Source of the DNA: an uncultured Tenacibaculum sp.
Lineage (GTDB): Bacteria > Bacteroidota > Bacteroidia > Flavobacteriales > Flavobacteriaceae
DNA length: 64,000 nt
NCBI GenBank assembly: GCA_947497895.1
Contig: CANMIL010000007.1
Span: 62,001-126,000 of the forward strand
Direction: 5' to 3'
A program made the translations under genes and the position numbers. Shown here one piece after another: positions 8,821-18,010 of this stretch. Below the pieces are notes generated by a model that had not been told where the DNA came from, searched no databases, and was given only the letters and a program-made list of their open reading frames with translations. Every line of letters begins with the position of its first letter. Within the stretch, counting starts at the first letter, position 1.

Positions 8821-9849
8821 ATGATTTTGAAACAATTTAACGAATTAAAAGAGGTTTTATCAAAGCCACAGCAGATAGTTATTATCGGACATAAGAATCC
8901 AGATGGAGATGCGGTGGGATCAACTCTTGGATTGAAACATTATTTAGATAAAAAAGGACATAAAGCACAGGTTTTAATGCCAAATGAATATCCAGATTTC
9001 TTACACTGGATTCCTGGTTCTGAAACTGTATATCGCTTTGATCGTCAAAACAATCAGTGTGTTAAGTCGTTAAGAAAATCTACCATGGCATTTTTATTAG
9101 ATTTTAATGCTTTACATAGAGTGGGGCAGGATATGCAAAATACACTTGAAAAGTATGAGCATGACTTTGCCTTAATTGATCATCATCAGCAGCCAGATGA
9201 TTTTGAATATATGTATTCGGATACGAGTATGTCATCTACCTGTCAAATGGTTTATAATTTCATTGAAATGATGGGAGATGTTGATATGATTGATAAAAAT
9301 ATAGCTACCTGTTTATATACGGGAATTATGACGGATACTGGATCATTTAGGTTCAGATCAACGACAAGTACAACACATAGAATTATTGCTGATTTAATTG
9401 ATAAAGGAGCTGAAAACGATAAGATTCATAGTAATGTAAATGATTCTAATACGTATAGCCGATTGTTATTACTTGGTCAAGCTTTGAGTAATTTAGAAAT
9501 TCTACCAGAATATAAAACGGCTTTTATTACGCTGTCTGAAGAAGAGAAGCACAAGTATAGCCATGAGAAAGGTGATACAGAAGGTGTGGTTAATTATGCG
9601 TTGTCGTTAAAAGGAATAGTTTTCGGAATTATTTTCATTGAAGACGAAGAACAAGGAATTATAAAAATTTCTTTTAGATCAAAAGGTAAGTTTTCAGTGA
9701 ATCAATTTGCTAGAAAGTATTTTAATGGTGGAGGACATGATAATGCAGCAGGTGGACGAAGTGAGTTAAGTATGGAAGGTACAATCGAAAGATTTAAATC
9801 GTTATTACCGAATTACAAAAATGAATTATTGACCTCTTATGAAAATTAG
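8821..9849 (+). CDS. nrnA: DHH/DHHA1 phosphoesterase, NrnA-like oligoribonuclease / pAp phosphatase
   Basis: This 342-residue DHH-family protein has the catalytic motifs GHKNPDGDAVGS (N-terminal), LLDFNALHRVG, IDHHQQPDD (the DHH motif) and TGIMTDTGSF. The C-terminal DHHA1 domain has FARKYFNGGGHDNAAGG, which binds the substrate. Such enzymes degrade nanoRNA and dephosphorylate 3'-phosphoadenosine 5'-phosphate. Its last 11 bases overlap gldI, so the two genes are translationally coupled in an operon that continues with isomerase lipoproteins. Confidence 0.93.
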   Translation: MILKQFNELKEVLSKPQQIVIIGHKNPDGDAVGSTLGLKHYLDKKGHKAQVLMPNEYPDFLHWIPGSETVYRFDRQNNQCVKSLRKSTMAFLLDFNALHRVGQDMQNTLEKYEHDFALIDHHQQPDDFEYMYSDTSMSSTCQMVYNFIEMMGDVDMIDKNIATCLYTGIMTDTGSFRFRSTTSTTHRIIADLIDKGAENDKIHSNVNDSNTYSRLLLLGQALSNLEILPEYKTAFITLSEEEKHKYSHEKGDTEGVVNYALSLKGIVFGIIFIEDEEQGIIKISFRSKGKFSVNQFARKYFNGGGHDNAAGGRSELSMEGTIERFKSLLPNYKNELLTSYEN

Positions 9850-10372
9850 AATTATATTTTTTATCACATCTGTGTTTTTAATTTCTTGCGCTGAACCAGT
9901 AGCAAGAAAACCAAAGAAACATGGAACAACTAATTTTTATAAGGAAGTAATAAAGAAGAATAAGAAATTAAATGGACTCGAAAAGAATAGAATAGAGTCT
10001 TGGATAAAGAAAGATACTCTACATACTTATATAGAAAGTACTAGTGGGTATTGGTATTATTATGAAAAGAAAGATAGTACTCAATCGGTGTTGCCAAAAT
10101 TAGAGGATGTTGTTGAAATTGAGTTTGATATCAAGAGTATTAATGGAGGTGTTTTCTATGACAAAATGAAACGTTTCTACAAGATAGATAAAGAAGACTT
10201 TATTCCTGCACTTCAAGATGGAATAAAATTGATGAAAAAGGGAGAAACCATTACATTTGTCATTCCTTCGTACCGAGCATTCGGTGTTTCGGGTGACGGA
10301 AATAAGATAGGAATTAACCAACCAATAAAGAGTACAGTAACATTAATAGACATAAATACAAATCAACAATAA
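9839..10372 (+). CDS. gldI: Gliding motility lipoprotein GldI (FKBP-type isomerase-like)
   Basis: This 177-residue lipoprotein has lipobox FLISCAEPVARKPKK and a C-terminal FKBP-like domain (about 90-175). In Flavobacterium johnsoniae GldI is required for gliding and T9SS function, and the N-terminal region with conserved KGYW/SGYWYYYE-like strand fits that family. Several residues that line the FKBP pocket are replaced (for example the Trp of the pocket is not at its usual place in FIPALQDGIKLMKKGE), so catalytic activity is doubtful. It overlaps nrnA by 11 bases and the next gene starts within its stop codon (TAATG). Confidence 0.9.
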   Translation: MKIRIIFFITSVFLISCAEPVARKPKKHGTTNFYKEVIKKNKKLNGLEKNRIESWIKKDTLHTYIESTSGYWYYYEKKDSTQSVLPKLEDVVEIEFDIKSINGGVFYDKMKRFYKIDKEDFIPALQDGIKLMKKGETITFVIPSYRAFGVSGDGNKIGINQPIKSTVTLIDINTNQQ

Positions 10373-11103
10373 TGAAAATGACTAAATTTATAATCGCTAC
10401 TCTAGTAGGGATTTCAGTAGTTTCTTGTAGTAACGGTCAATACAAAGCTAAAAAATCTTTAGATAATCAAGTTGATACGATTAGCTACGCAGTAGGATTA
10501 AATATGGCGAATCAAATTAAAGCCAACTTCGAAGAAGTAAATGAAGATTTATTTATTCAAGGTTTTAAAAACGGAATAGATTCTACAAACATGTTATTGG
10601 AGGTAAAAGATGTGCCTACTATTCTTCGTAAATATTTTCAAAAGAAAAACGAAGAAAGAATGAAGAAGTTACAAGAAGAGCAAGCGAAAAAGGCTGAAGC
10701 TGAATTTGGAGAATTTAAAAAAGAAAACGAGCAATTCTTAGCAGAAAACAAAGCAAAGGATGGAGTTGTAACCACAGCTAGTGGATTACAGTATGTAATT
10801 TTAAAAGAAGGAGCAGGAGAAAGTCCAAAGGAAACTTCTAAAGTAAAAGTACATTACCATGGAACGTTAATCGATGGTACTGTATTTGATAGTTCTGTAG
10901 AAAGAAATACACCATCAGAGTTCTTTGTGAACAGAGTAATTAAAGGATGGACAGAAGGTTTACAATTAATGAAGCCTGGAGCGAAGTATAAGTTTTTTAT
11001 TCCAAGTGATTTGGCATATGGAGCAACTCCAAGACCAGGAGGGAAAATAAAACCATTTTCAACATTAATATTTGAAGTAGAGCTTCTAGAAGAGCTTAAA
11101 TAA
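10372..11103 (+). CDS. FKBP-type peptidyl-prolyl isomerase lipoprotein (Mip/FkpA-like)
   Basis: This 243-residue protein has a lipobox (VVSCSNG), a helical dimerisation domain of the FKBP_N type (about 30-130, ISYAVGLNMANQIKANF then a Lys/Glu-rich helix) and a C-terminal FKBP domain (about 140-243). The FKBP domain has VKVHYHGTLIDGTVFDSS, GWTEGLQLM and AYGATPRPGG, so it looks catalytically competent. It likely acts in the periplasm on outer-membrane or secreted proteins. The start overlaps the gldI stop. An in-frame second ATG two codons later is equally possible. Confidence 0.93.
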   Translation: MKMTKFIIATLVGISVVSCSNGQYKAKKSLDNQVDTISYAVGLNMANQIKANFEEVNEDLFIQGFKNGIDSTNMLLEVKDVPTILRKYFQKKNEERMKKLQEEQAKKAEAEFGEFKKENEQFLAENKAKDGVVTTASGLQYVILKEGAGESPKETSKVKVHYHGTLIDGTVFDSSVERNTPSEFFVNRVIKGWTEGLQLMKPGAKYKFFIPSDLAYGATPRPGGKIKPFSTLIFEVELLEELK

Positions 11104-11115
11104 TAAAAACGATAA

Positions 11116-11150
11116 AATAAGGTTAGTAGGTTTACTAACCTTATTTGTTT
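11116..11150 (+). terminator. Hairpin between two isomerase genes
   Basis: AATAAGGTTAGTA and TACTAACCTTATT form a long perfect stem with a short loop, followed by TGTTT. It probably terminates or attenuates the nrnA-gldI-FKBP unit before the cyclophilin/FKBP fusion gene. Confidence 0.75.
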
Positions 11151-11163
11151 AAAATCTATTAAA

Positions 11164-12204
11164 ATGAAATTGTTTAAAGTATTATTCGTTATAACGATTG
11201 TTTTTGCGTCGTGTAAAACAGCAAAATACCCTAATTTAGATAATGGTTTGTATGCGGATATTCAGACTAGCCGTGGAGATATTTTAATAAAGCTACACGA
11301 AAAAGAAGTACCAATGACAGTAGCGAATTTTGTGTCGTTGGCTGAAGGTAATAATCCAAAAATGACTGACTCTTTAAAAGGTAAGCCTTATTTTGATGGA
11401 ACTAAATTTCACAGAGTAATTAGTGATTTTATGATTCAAGGTGGTGATATTACTGGTACAGGTAGAGGTAATGCAGGTTATAGATTTGCAGATGAATTTC
11501 CTTTAAACGAAAAAGGAGAGTTAATCTATAAGCATGACAAAGCGGGGGTGTTATCAATGGCTAATTCAGGAAAGAGTACCAACTCTAGTCAGTTTTTTAT
11601 TACGCATAAAGCTACACCTTGGTTAGATGGGAAGCATACGGTTTTTGGTCAAGTAAAAATTGGGCAGAATATAGTTGATACCATCCAAAAAGATGACTTT
11701 ATAAATCGTGTTGAAATCATTCGAATAGGTAAAGAAGCAAAGAAGTTTAATGCAGATGAAGTATTTGAATTTGAGTTAACGAATGTTACGCAGAGAGAAG
11801 AAGAAAGAAAGAAAAAATTAGAAGAAGCTAAAGCGAGATTTCAAAAAGATAAAGGAATAGACAAAGCAGTATCAACTGATTCAGGATTGAAAATTTTATC
11901 GCTTCAAAAAGGAAAAGGGAAAAAAGTAAACCCAGCTCTTCCTACGACAGTTCATTATACACTTTATTTAACGGATGGTAAAAAGATTGCATCAAGTATT
12001 GATGAAAACAAACCGTTTGTATTTACAATTGATAAGCAGAGTTTAATTGCTGGATGGAAAGAAGGTGTGAAAACAATGAGAGAAGGAGACAAATCCAGAT
12101 TTTTCATTCCATATTATTTAGGATATGGAGAAAGAGGTGTAGGTCCAATACCAGCAAAATCTGATTTAGTATTTGAAGTAGAAGTTTTAAAAGTAGGGAA
12201 GTAG
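11164..12204 (+). CDS. Cyclophilin-FKBP fusion peptidyl-prolyl isomerase lipoprotein
   Basis: This 346-residue lipoprotein (lipobox VFASCKTAK) joins two unrelated proline isomerase folds. The cyclophilin domain (about 27-205) shows [24 protein letters not shown] and [23 protein letters not shown] in separate family blocks. The FKBP domain (about 245-346) shows [25 protein letters not shown] and [12 protein letters not shown] charged helix ([18 protein letters not shown]) links them. It is probably periplasmic and follows two other isomerase lipoproteins, so the cluster looks dedicated to folding of envelope or T9SS proteins. Confidence 0.93.
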   Translation: MKLFKVLFVITIVFASCKTAKYPNLDNGLYADIQTSRGDILIKLHEKEVPMTVANFVSLAEGNNPKMTDSLKGKPYFDGTKFHRVISDFMIQGGDITGTGRGNAGYRFADEFPLNEKGELIYKHDKAGVLSMANSGKSTNSSQFFITHKATPWLDGKHTVFGQVKIGQNIVDTIQKDDFINRVEIIRIGKEAKKFNADEVFEFELTNVTQREEERKKKLEEAKARFQKDKGIDKAVSTDSGLKILSLQKGKGKKVNPALPTTVHYTLYLTDGKKIASSIDENKPFVFTIDKQSLIAGWKEGVKTMREGDKSRFFIPYYLGYGERGVGPIPAKSDLVFEVEVLKVGK

Positions 12205-12205
12205 T

Positions 12206-12778
12206 TTGATTGATAGTATATTACAATTAGATAGAGAGCTTTTAATATTTTTGAATAGCTTGGGAAGCAAAACGTTCGATGGTTTTTGGCTAACCATAAC
12301 GAATCAATTTACATGGACACCGTTGTTTCTTTTAATACTTTATTTTGTGTTTAAAGAATTTGGTGTAAAAAAAGGAATATTTACTTTTTTGTTTATTGTT
12401 TTGTTAGTCGCTTTTTCAGATCAGTTTACCAACCTTATTAAGAATACAACAGAAAGATTAAGGCCTTGTAATACTGAAGATTTGAAAGCCTATTTAAGGC
12501 AATTTACTTATAAGCCAAGAGGATTCAGTTTTTGGTCAGGACACGCATCTTTATCAACAGCTTTTAGTGTGTTTGTATTCCTTCTTTTTAAAAATAGAAT
12601 AAGACATATTAAATGGATATTTATTTTCCCTGTGGTTTTTGGTTTAAGTAGAATTTATTTAGGTGTTCACTATCCTTTGGACGTAACCTGTGGTTATATC
12701 GCTGGAATTATAGTCGGTTTTACCTTCTATCAACTTTATAAAAAACTGTTTAAAGCTGTCTTTAAAGAAGTTATTTAA
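12206..12778 (+). CDS. PAP2-family membrane phosphatase
   Basis: This 190-residue multipass membrane protein has the three PAP2 motifs: KNTTERLRP, FWSGHASLSTAF and SRIYLGVHYPLDV, with the catalytic His in SGH and in the last motif. Family members dephosphorylate undecaprenyl pyrophosphate or phosphatidic acid derivatives at the periplasmic face. The chosen start is a TTG one base after the upstream stop; no earlier ATG exists in frame. It ends the isomerase run and is followed by a terminator. Confidence 0.9.
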   Translation: MIDSILQLDRELLIFLNSLGSKTFDGFWLTITNQFTWTPLFLLILYFVFKEFGVKKGIFTFLFIVLLVAFSDQFTNLIKNTTERLRPCNTEDLKAYLRQFTYKPRGFSFWSGHASLSTAFSVFVFLLFKNRIRHIKWIFIFPVVFGLSRIYLGVHYPLDVTCGYIAGIIVGFTFYQLYKKLFKAVFKEVI

Positions 12779-12798
12779 AGCAAGATATAGAAAAATAG

Positions 12799-12837
12799 AA
12801 AAGGAGCATTTCAACATGAAATTGCTCCTTTTTTTAT
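12799..12837 (+). terminator. Rho-independent terminator after PAP2 gene
   Basis: AAAGGAGCA and TGCTCCTTT pair around a short AT-rich loop, with one bulge, and are followed by a run of seven or more T. Confidence 0.85.
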
Positions 12838-12866
12838 TTTAATAGTTAAAATATTAGTATCTTGCA

Positions 12867-12888
12867 TTTACTATGCATGCATAGTAAA
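12867..12888 (+). promoter_or_regulatory. Perfect 22-bp palindrome upstream of fadH
   Basis: TTTACTATGCA is followed directly by its exact reverse complement, giving a perfect 22-bp palindrome 18 bp before the fadH ATG. A possible -7-like element (TATCTTGC) lies just upstream at about 12859. The position fits an operator that covers the transcription start. Dimeric MarR- or TetR-type repressors bind such sites, but no regulator gene is adjacent. Confidence 0.6.
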
Positions 12889-12900
12889 TTTAAAACTTAG

Positions 12901-14934
<2,034 letters not shown>

Positions 14935-15289
14935 TTGTCAATTAATTTACTATCTTGTATAGATAAAACTATCATTAAAAATGATATCGGCTAAAGCCCC
15001 CCATCCAGCCAAGTTTAGGTTGATGATGTGGGGCTAATTTTGTATCCAAAAATGTGATAATCTTAGCTGTTTGTTAGCAGTAACAATGAAAGCTTAGCAG
15101 ATAAATTACAATTAAGAATAGAGTTAATTGTTTTTTTTGCAAAAACTATTTGCATAAAATCTGCCTATAGAAACACTGTTTGAAATGCTTTTTTGTTTCT
15201 TTATGCGCTAATAAATAGGTTTTTATACCCTTCTCTTCTTAGACTTTTTAATGATGGTTGCAGACAAATGAATACAGAATATTAAACGG
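14935..15289. other. Intergenic region upstream of the first hybrid kinase
   Basis: No gene is visible in these 355 bp. It holds the GCCCC/GGGGC hairpin (listed separately) about 255 bp before the first kinase gene, and an AT-rich remainder that may be the promoter and 5' leader. A Met-less reading frame continues only from the GTG at 15290. Confidence 0.6.
14993..15039 (+). repeat. Conserved GCCCC/GGGGC hairpin, copy 1
   Basis: AAAGCCCC pairs with TGGGGCT across about 35 nt. The interior holds GCCAAGTTTAGGTT, which is nearly identical in the second copy at 23537-23582. It is followed by AATTTTG, so it could be the fadH terminator, but conservation of the loop sequence suggests a further role. 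Confidence 0.65.
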
Positions 15290-17899
15290 GTGATTAGAAA
15301 CGGAAATTTCGCGAAAATTATAGCGGTACCAGTAGTATTCTTTCTGGTGACTTGTACTTTTCAAAAAAATGATACAAGTATAAATGAAGTTTCGGTTATG
15401 ACTCGTGAAGAATTTGATTCTATTCGTGATAATTTATCCTATACCAAATTAGATCCTGATCAAGTTTCGGAAACGATCCGAAGATTAACACAGGAAGTTG
15501 AATTGTCCACAAATCCCCATGAAACAGCGAAGCGTAATCGCCTGCTGGCAATTTATTATTTGATTTTTTCTGATTATCAAAAATCAGATGAGCGATTTGA
15601 TACAGTTGGAGAATACTATAAAAAGTATAATAAATGGAGAGAATATGTTTGTATAAGTAAATTAAGAGCGATATCCTACAGAGGGCAGGCTAGGTATAAA
15701 AAAATGGAAGAGGTTCTAAAAGAATCTATTGAAATTTCAAAAGAAGAAGACGTAGTCCCGTATGATTTGCTTCCGATTCATGAGCTTTCAGTTTACTATA
15801 GTTATGATATGGGAGAGCCTTTGAAAGGTATAGAATACGGAAATGTTTTTTTGGATAGGCTTAAAAAGTACGATACAATAACAATTTACAGGAATGCTTA
15901 TGACTCTATAAAGAATCATAATCTAAATATTTTGCTTTTAAATCTAACAAGATCTTATTTGGAAACTAAGCAGTTAGATAAGGCTAATGAAAATTTGAAG
16001 TTTTTAGAAAAGGAGTTTACGAAGGCGGGAGATGTTGAAAAAATAATGAGAATTTACAGTAACTATATAGATTATTATGTTCAAAAAGAGGATACAACTA
16101 AAATAAAAGAGTATAAGGAAAAGTATTTTAGTTACAGTGATAAGCTTAGCGACTCATTAATTACGATTAATAAAAGAATTTCTGAAGCGAATTTAGATTT
16201 AATGCGGAAAGAGAAGAGCAGTCTTGTTGAAGATGGAGAGAGCCAAAGAAAAGTATTAATTATAACGTTTTTAGGAGCTTTATTATTATTGTTTTTTTTA
16301 TTTGAGCGATATTTTTTGAGGCTTAAATATGAAAAAGAAGGTGTAGAATTGGCTCTGGAAAATGAACAAGATTTTAAAAAGCTTAGGGCATCGTTGTTTA
16401 TTAATATTGCCCATGAAATTCGAACACCTTTGGCATTAATTCTTGGCTATATTGATTTGTCTTCAGATAAAACGATTTCTAGAGAAGAATTAAAAAAATA
16501 TCTAAAGGAGATTAGAAGAAAGAGTAATAAAGTAATAGATAATGTTTCAGAGGTGATTTCTCTTTTAAGAGAAGATAAAACAACAGAAGATGTAGCCTTA
16601 CAAAAAGTTCTTATTGAACCTCATTTACAGCAGTGGTTCTTTTCTTTTGAAGGAATGGCAAAAGTTAAAAGTATAGAGCTTAATTATAATGCACAATTAC
16701 CAGAAAATTATTCATTAGTTACAAATTTGAATAAGCTGGAAAGTTTGATAAATAACTTGGTAGGGAATGCCATTAAATTTTCTCCTAAGCATACCAAAGT
16801 TTTCTTTAAAACTTATATAAGGAATGGTTCATTTAGCATTGAAGTTGAAGATGAAGGAAGTGGAATAAGTGAAGAGAATCAGAAAAACATTTTTAACAAG
16901 TTTTATCAAGAGGAGAAAACTAATAAATCGGAAGGACTTGGAATTGGATTGGCCATAGTAAAAGACATTGTCGATACACTCAATGGCTCGATATCGGTGG
17001 AAAGCAGACTTAATGAAGGAGCTAAGTTTAAAGTTGAATTTCCTGTTGAAGATACTAATCAGATGTTTGAAGTCAATAGTATTTCGAAACAGTTAAAAAT
17101 AGAAAATAAAGAGAAGAACTTAGTTATCAACAATGGTTTAAATCCCAAAAGTAGATTGTTGGTTGTTGAAGATAATCCATATATGGTTGACTATTATGAG
17201 AAACTTCTTTCAAAGCATTATCAATGCGATTTTGTATTTAATGGAGTTGAAGGTATTGATAAATTAAAGAACAACAAGTACAACTTGGTAATTTCAGATT
17301 TAATGATGCCTAAAATGAATGGAATTGAGTTTCGAAAAGAAATGAGAGAGGTTTTGATGGATGATTATACTCCTTTTATTTTGGTAACCGCGTTGGATTA
17401 TGAGGAGCAGAAGGTCGAAGCTTTTAACGTAGGAGTAGATGATTATGTAGTAAAACCATTTAGTAAAAACGAATTATTGGCGAGGGTGAACAGCTTAATT
17501 GAAAATAGACAGAGAAGGGAAGAGTGGAATAAACTGGAGGTTAAAGAAGATAAATCAGTAGAAACCTATAAAGAGAAGAACCTCAAGAATATAAAGGGAA
17601 TTATTTTAGAGAATATTCATAAAGATGATTTTACAGTAACCGTTTTAGCAAAACTGGTGAATTTAAGTCAGAGACAATTAGAAAGAACGATAAAAAATCT
17701 TACAGGGTTAACTCCTGTGAAGTTTATACTAGAAATAAGGTTACAGGAGGCTTATAAAATAATTAAAAACAAAGAAGAAATTGATGTAAACAATGTCCGG
17801 TATTCTGTTGGTTTTAAAAGTGCTTCCTATTTTTCAGTAAAGTTCAAAGAACGCTTCGGAGTAAGTCCGAGTGAGTTATTAAGAGAAGAATCAAAATAG
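15290..17899 (+). CDS. Hybrid two-component system protein with TPR sensor and AraC output (1 of 4)
   Basis: This 869-residue one-piece signalling protein starts at GTG, the only codon that keeps the signal peptide. An N-terminal lipobox-like segment (FFLVTCTF, C22) is followed by a TPR-type helical sensor region (about 40-310), one membrane helix (about 321-343) and a coiled linker. The HisKA phosphoacceptor is H375 in NIAHEIRTPLALILGY, and the HATPase has LINNLVGNAIKFSP, DEGSGI and GLGIGLAIV. The receiver has phosphoacceptor D670 in ISDLMMPKMNGIEF. The AraC helix-turn-helix (about 780-865) has FKSASYFSVKFKERFGVSPSELL. The sensed signal and target genes are unknown. No SusCD pair lies nearby. 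Confidence 0.92.
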   Translation: MIRNGNFAKIIAVPVVFFLVTCTFQKNDTSINEVSVMTREEFDSIRDNLSYTKLDPDQVSETIRRLTQEVELSTNPHETAKRNRLLAIYYLIFSDYQKSDERFDTVGEYYKKYNKWREYVCISKLRAISYRGQARYKKMEEVLKESIEISKEEDVVPYDLLPIHELSVYYSYDMGEPLKGIEYGNVFLDRLKKYDTITIYRNAYDSIKNHNLNILLLNLTRSYLETKQLDKANENLKFLEKEFTKAGDVEKIMRIYSNYIDYYVQKEDTTKIKEYKEKYFSYSDKLSDSLITINKRISEANLDLMRKEKSSLVEDGESQRKVLIITFLGALLLLFFLFERYFLRLKYEKEGVELALENEQDFKKLRASLFINIAHEIRTPLALILGYIDLSSDKTISREELKKYLKEIRRKSNKVIDNVSEVISLLREDKTTEDVALQKVLIEPHLQQWFFSFEGMAKVKSIELNYNAQLPENYSLVTNLNKLESLINNLVGNAIKFSPKHTKVFFKTYIRNGSFSIEVEDEGSGISEENQKNIFNKFYQEEKTNKSEGLGIGLAIVKDIVDTLNGSISVESRLNEGAKFKVEFPVEDTNQMFEVNSISKQLKIENKEKNLVINNGLNPKSRLLVVEDNPYMVDYYEKLLSKHYQCDFVFNGVEGIDKLKNNKYNLVISDLMMPKMNGIEFRKEMREVLMDDYTPFILVTALDYEEQKVEAFNVGVDDYVVKPFSKNELLARVNSLIENRQRREEWNKLEVKEDKSVETYKEKNLKNIKGIILENIHKDDFTVTVLAKLVNLSQRQLERTIKNLTGLTPVKFILEIRLQEAYKIIKNKEEIDVNNVRYSVGFKSASYFSVKFKERFGVSPSELLREESK

Positions 17900-18010
17900 A
17901 AAACACAACCAAAAGAAAGAGGAGTAGAAATTAGAAAATAAATAAAATAATGAGTACAGATATAGTGAAGTCTGAATTCGTCATAACAGATGATTAAAAC
18001 CGAAAAGTGA

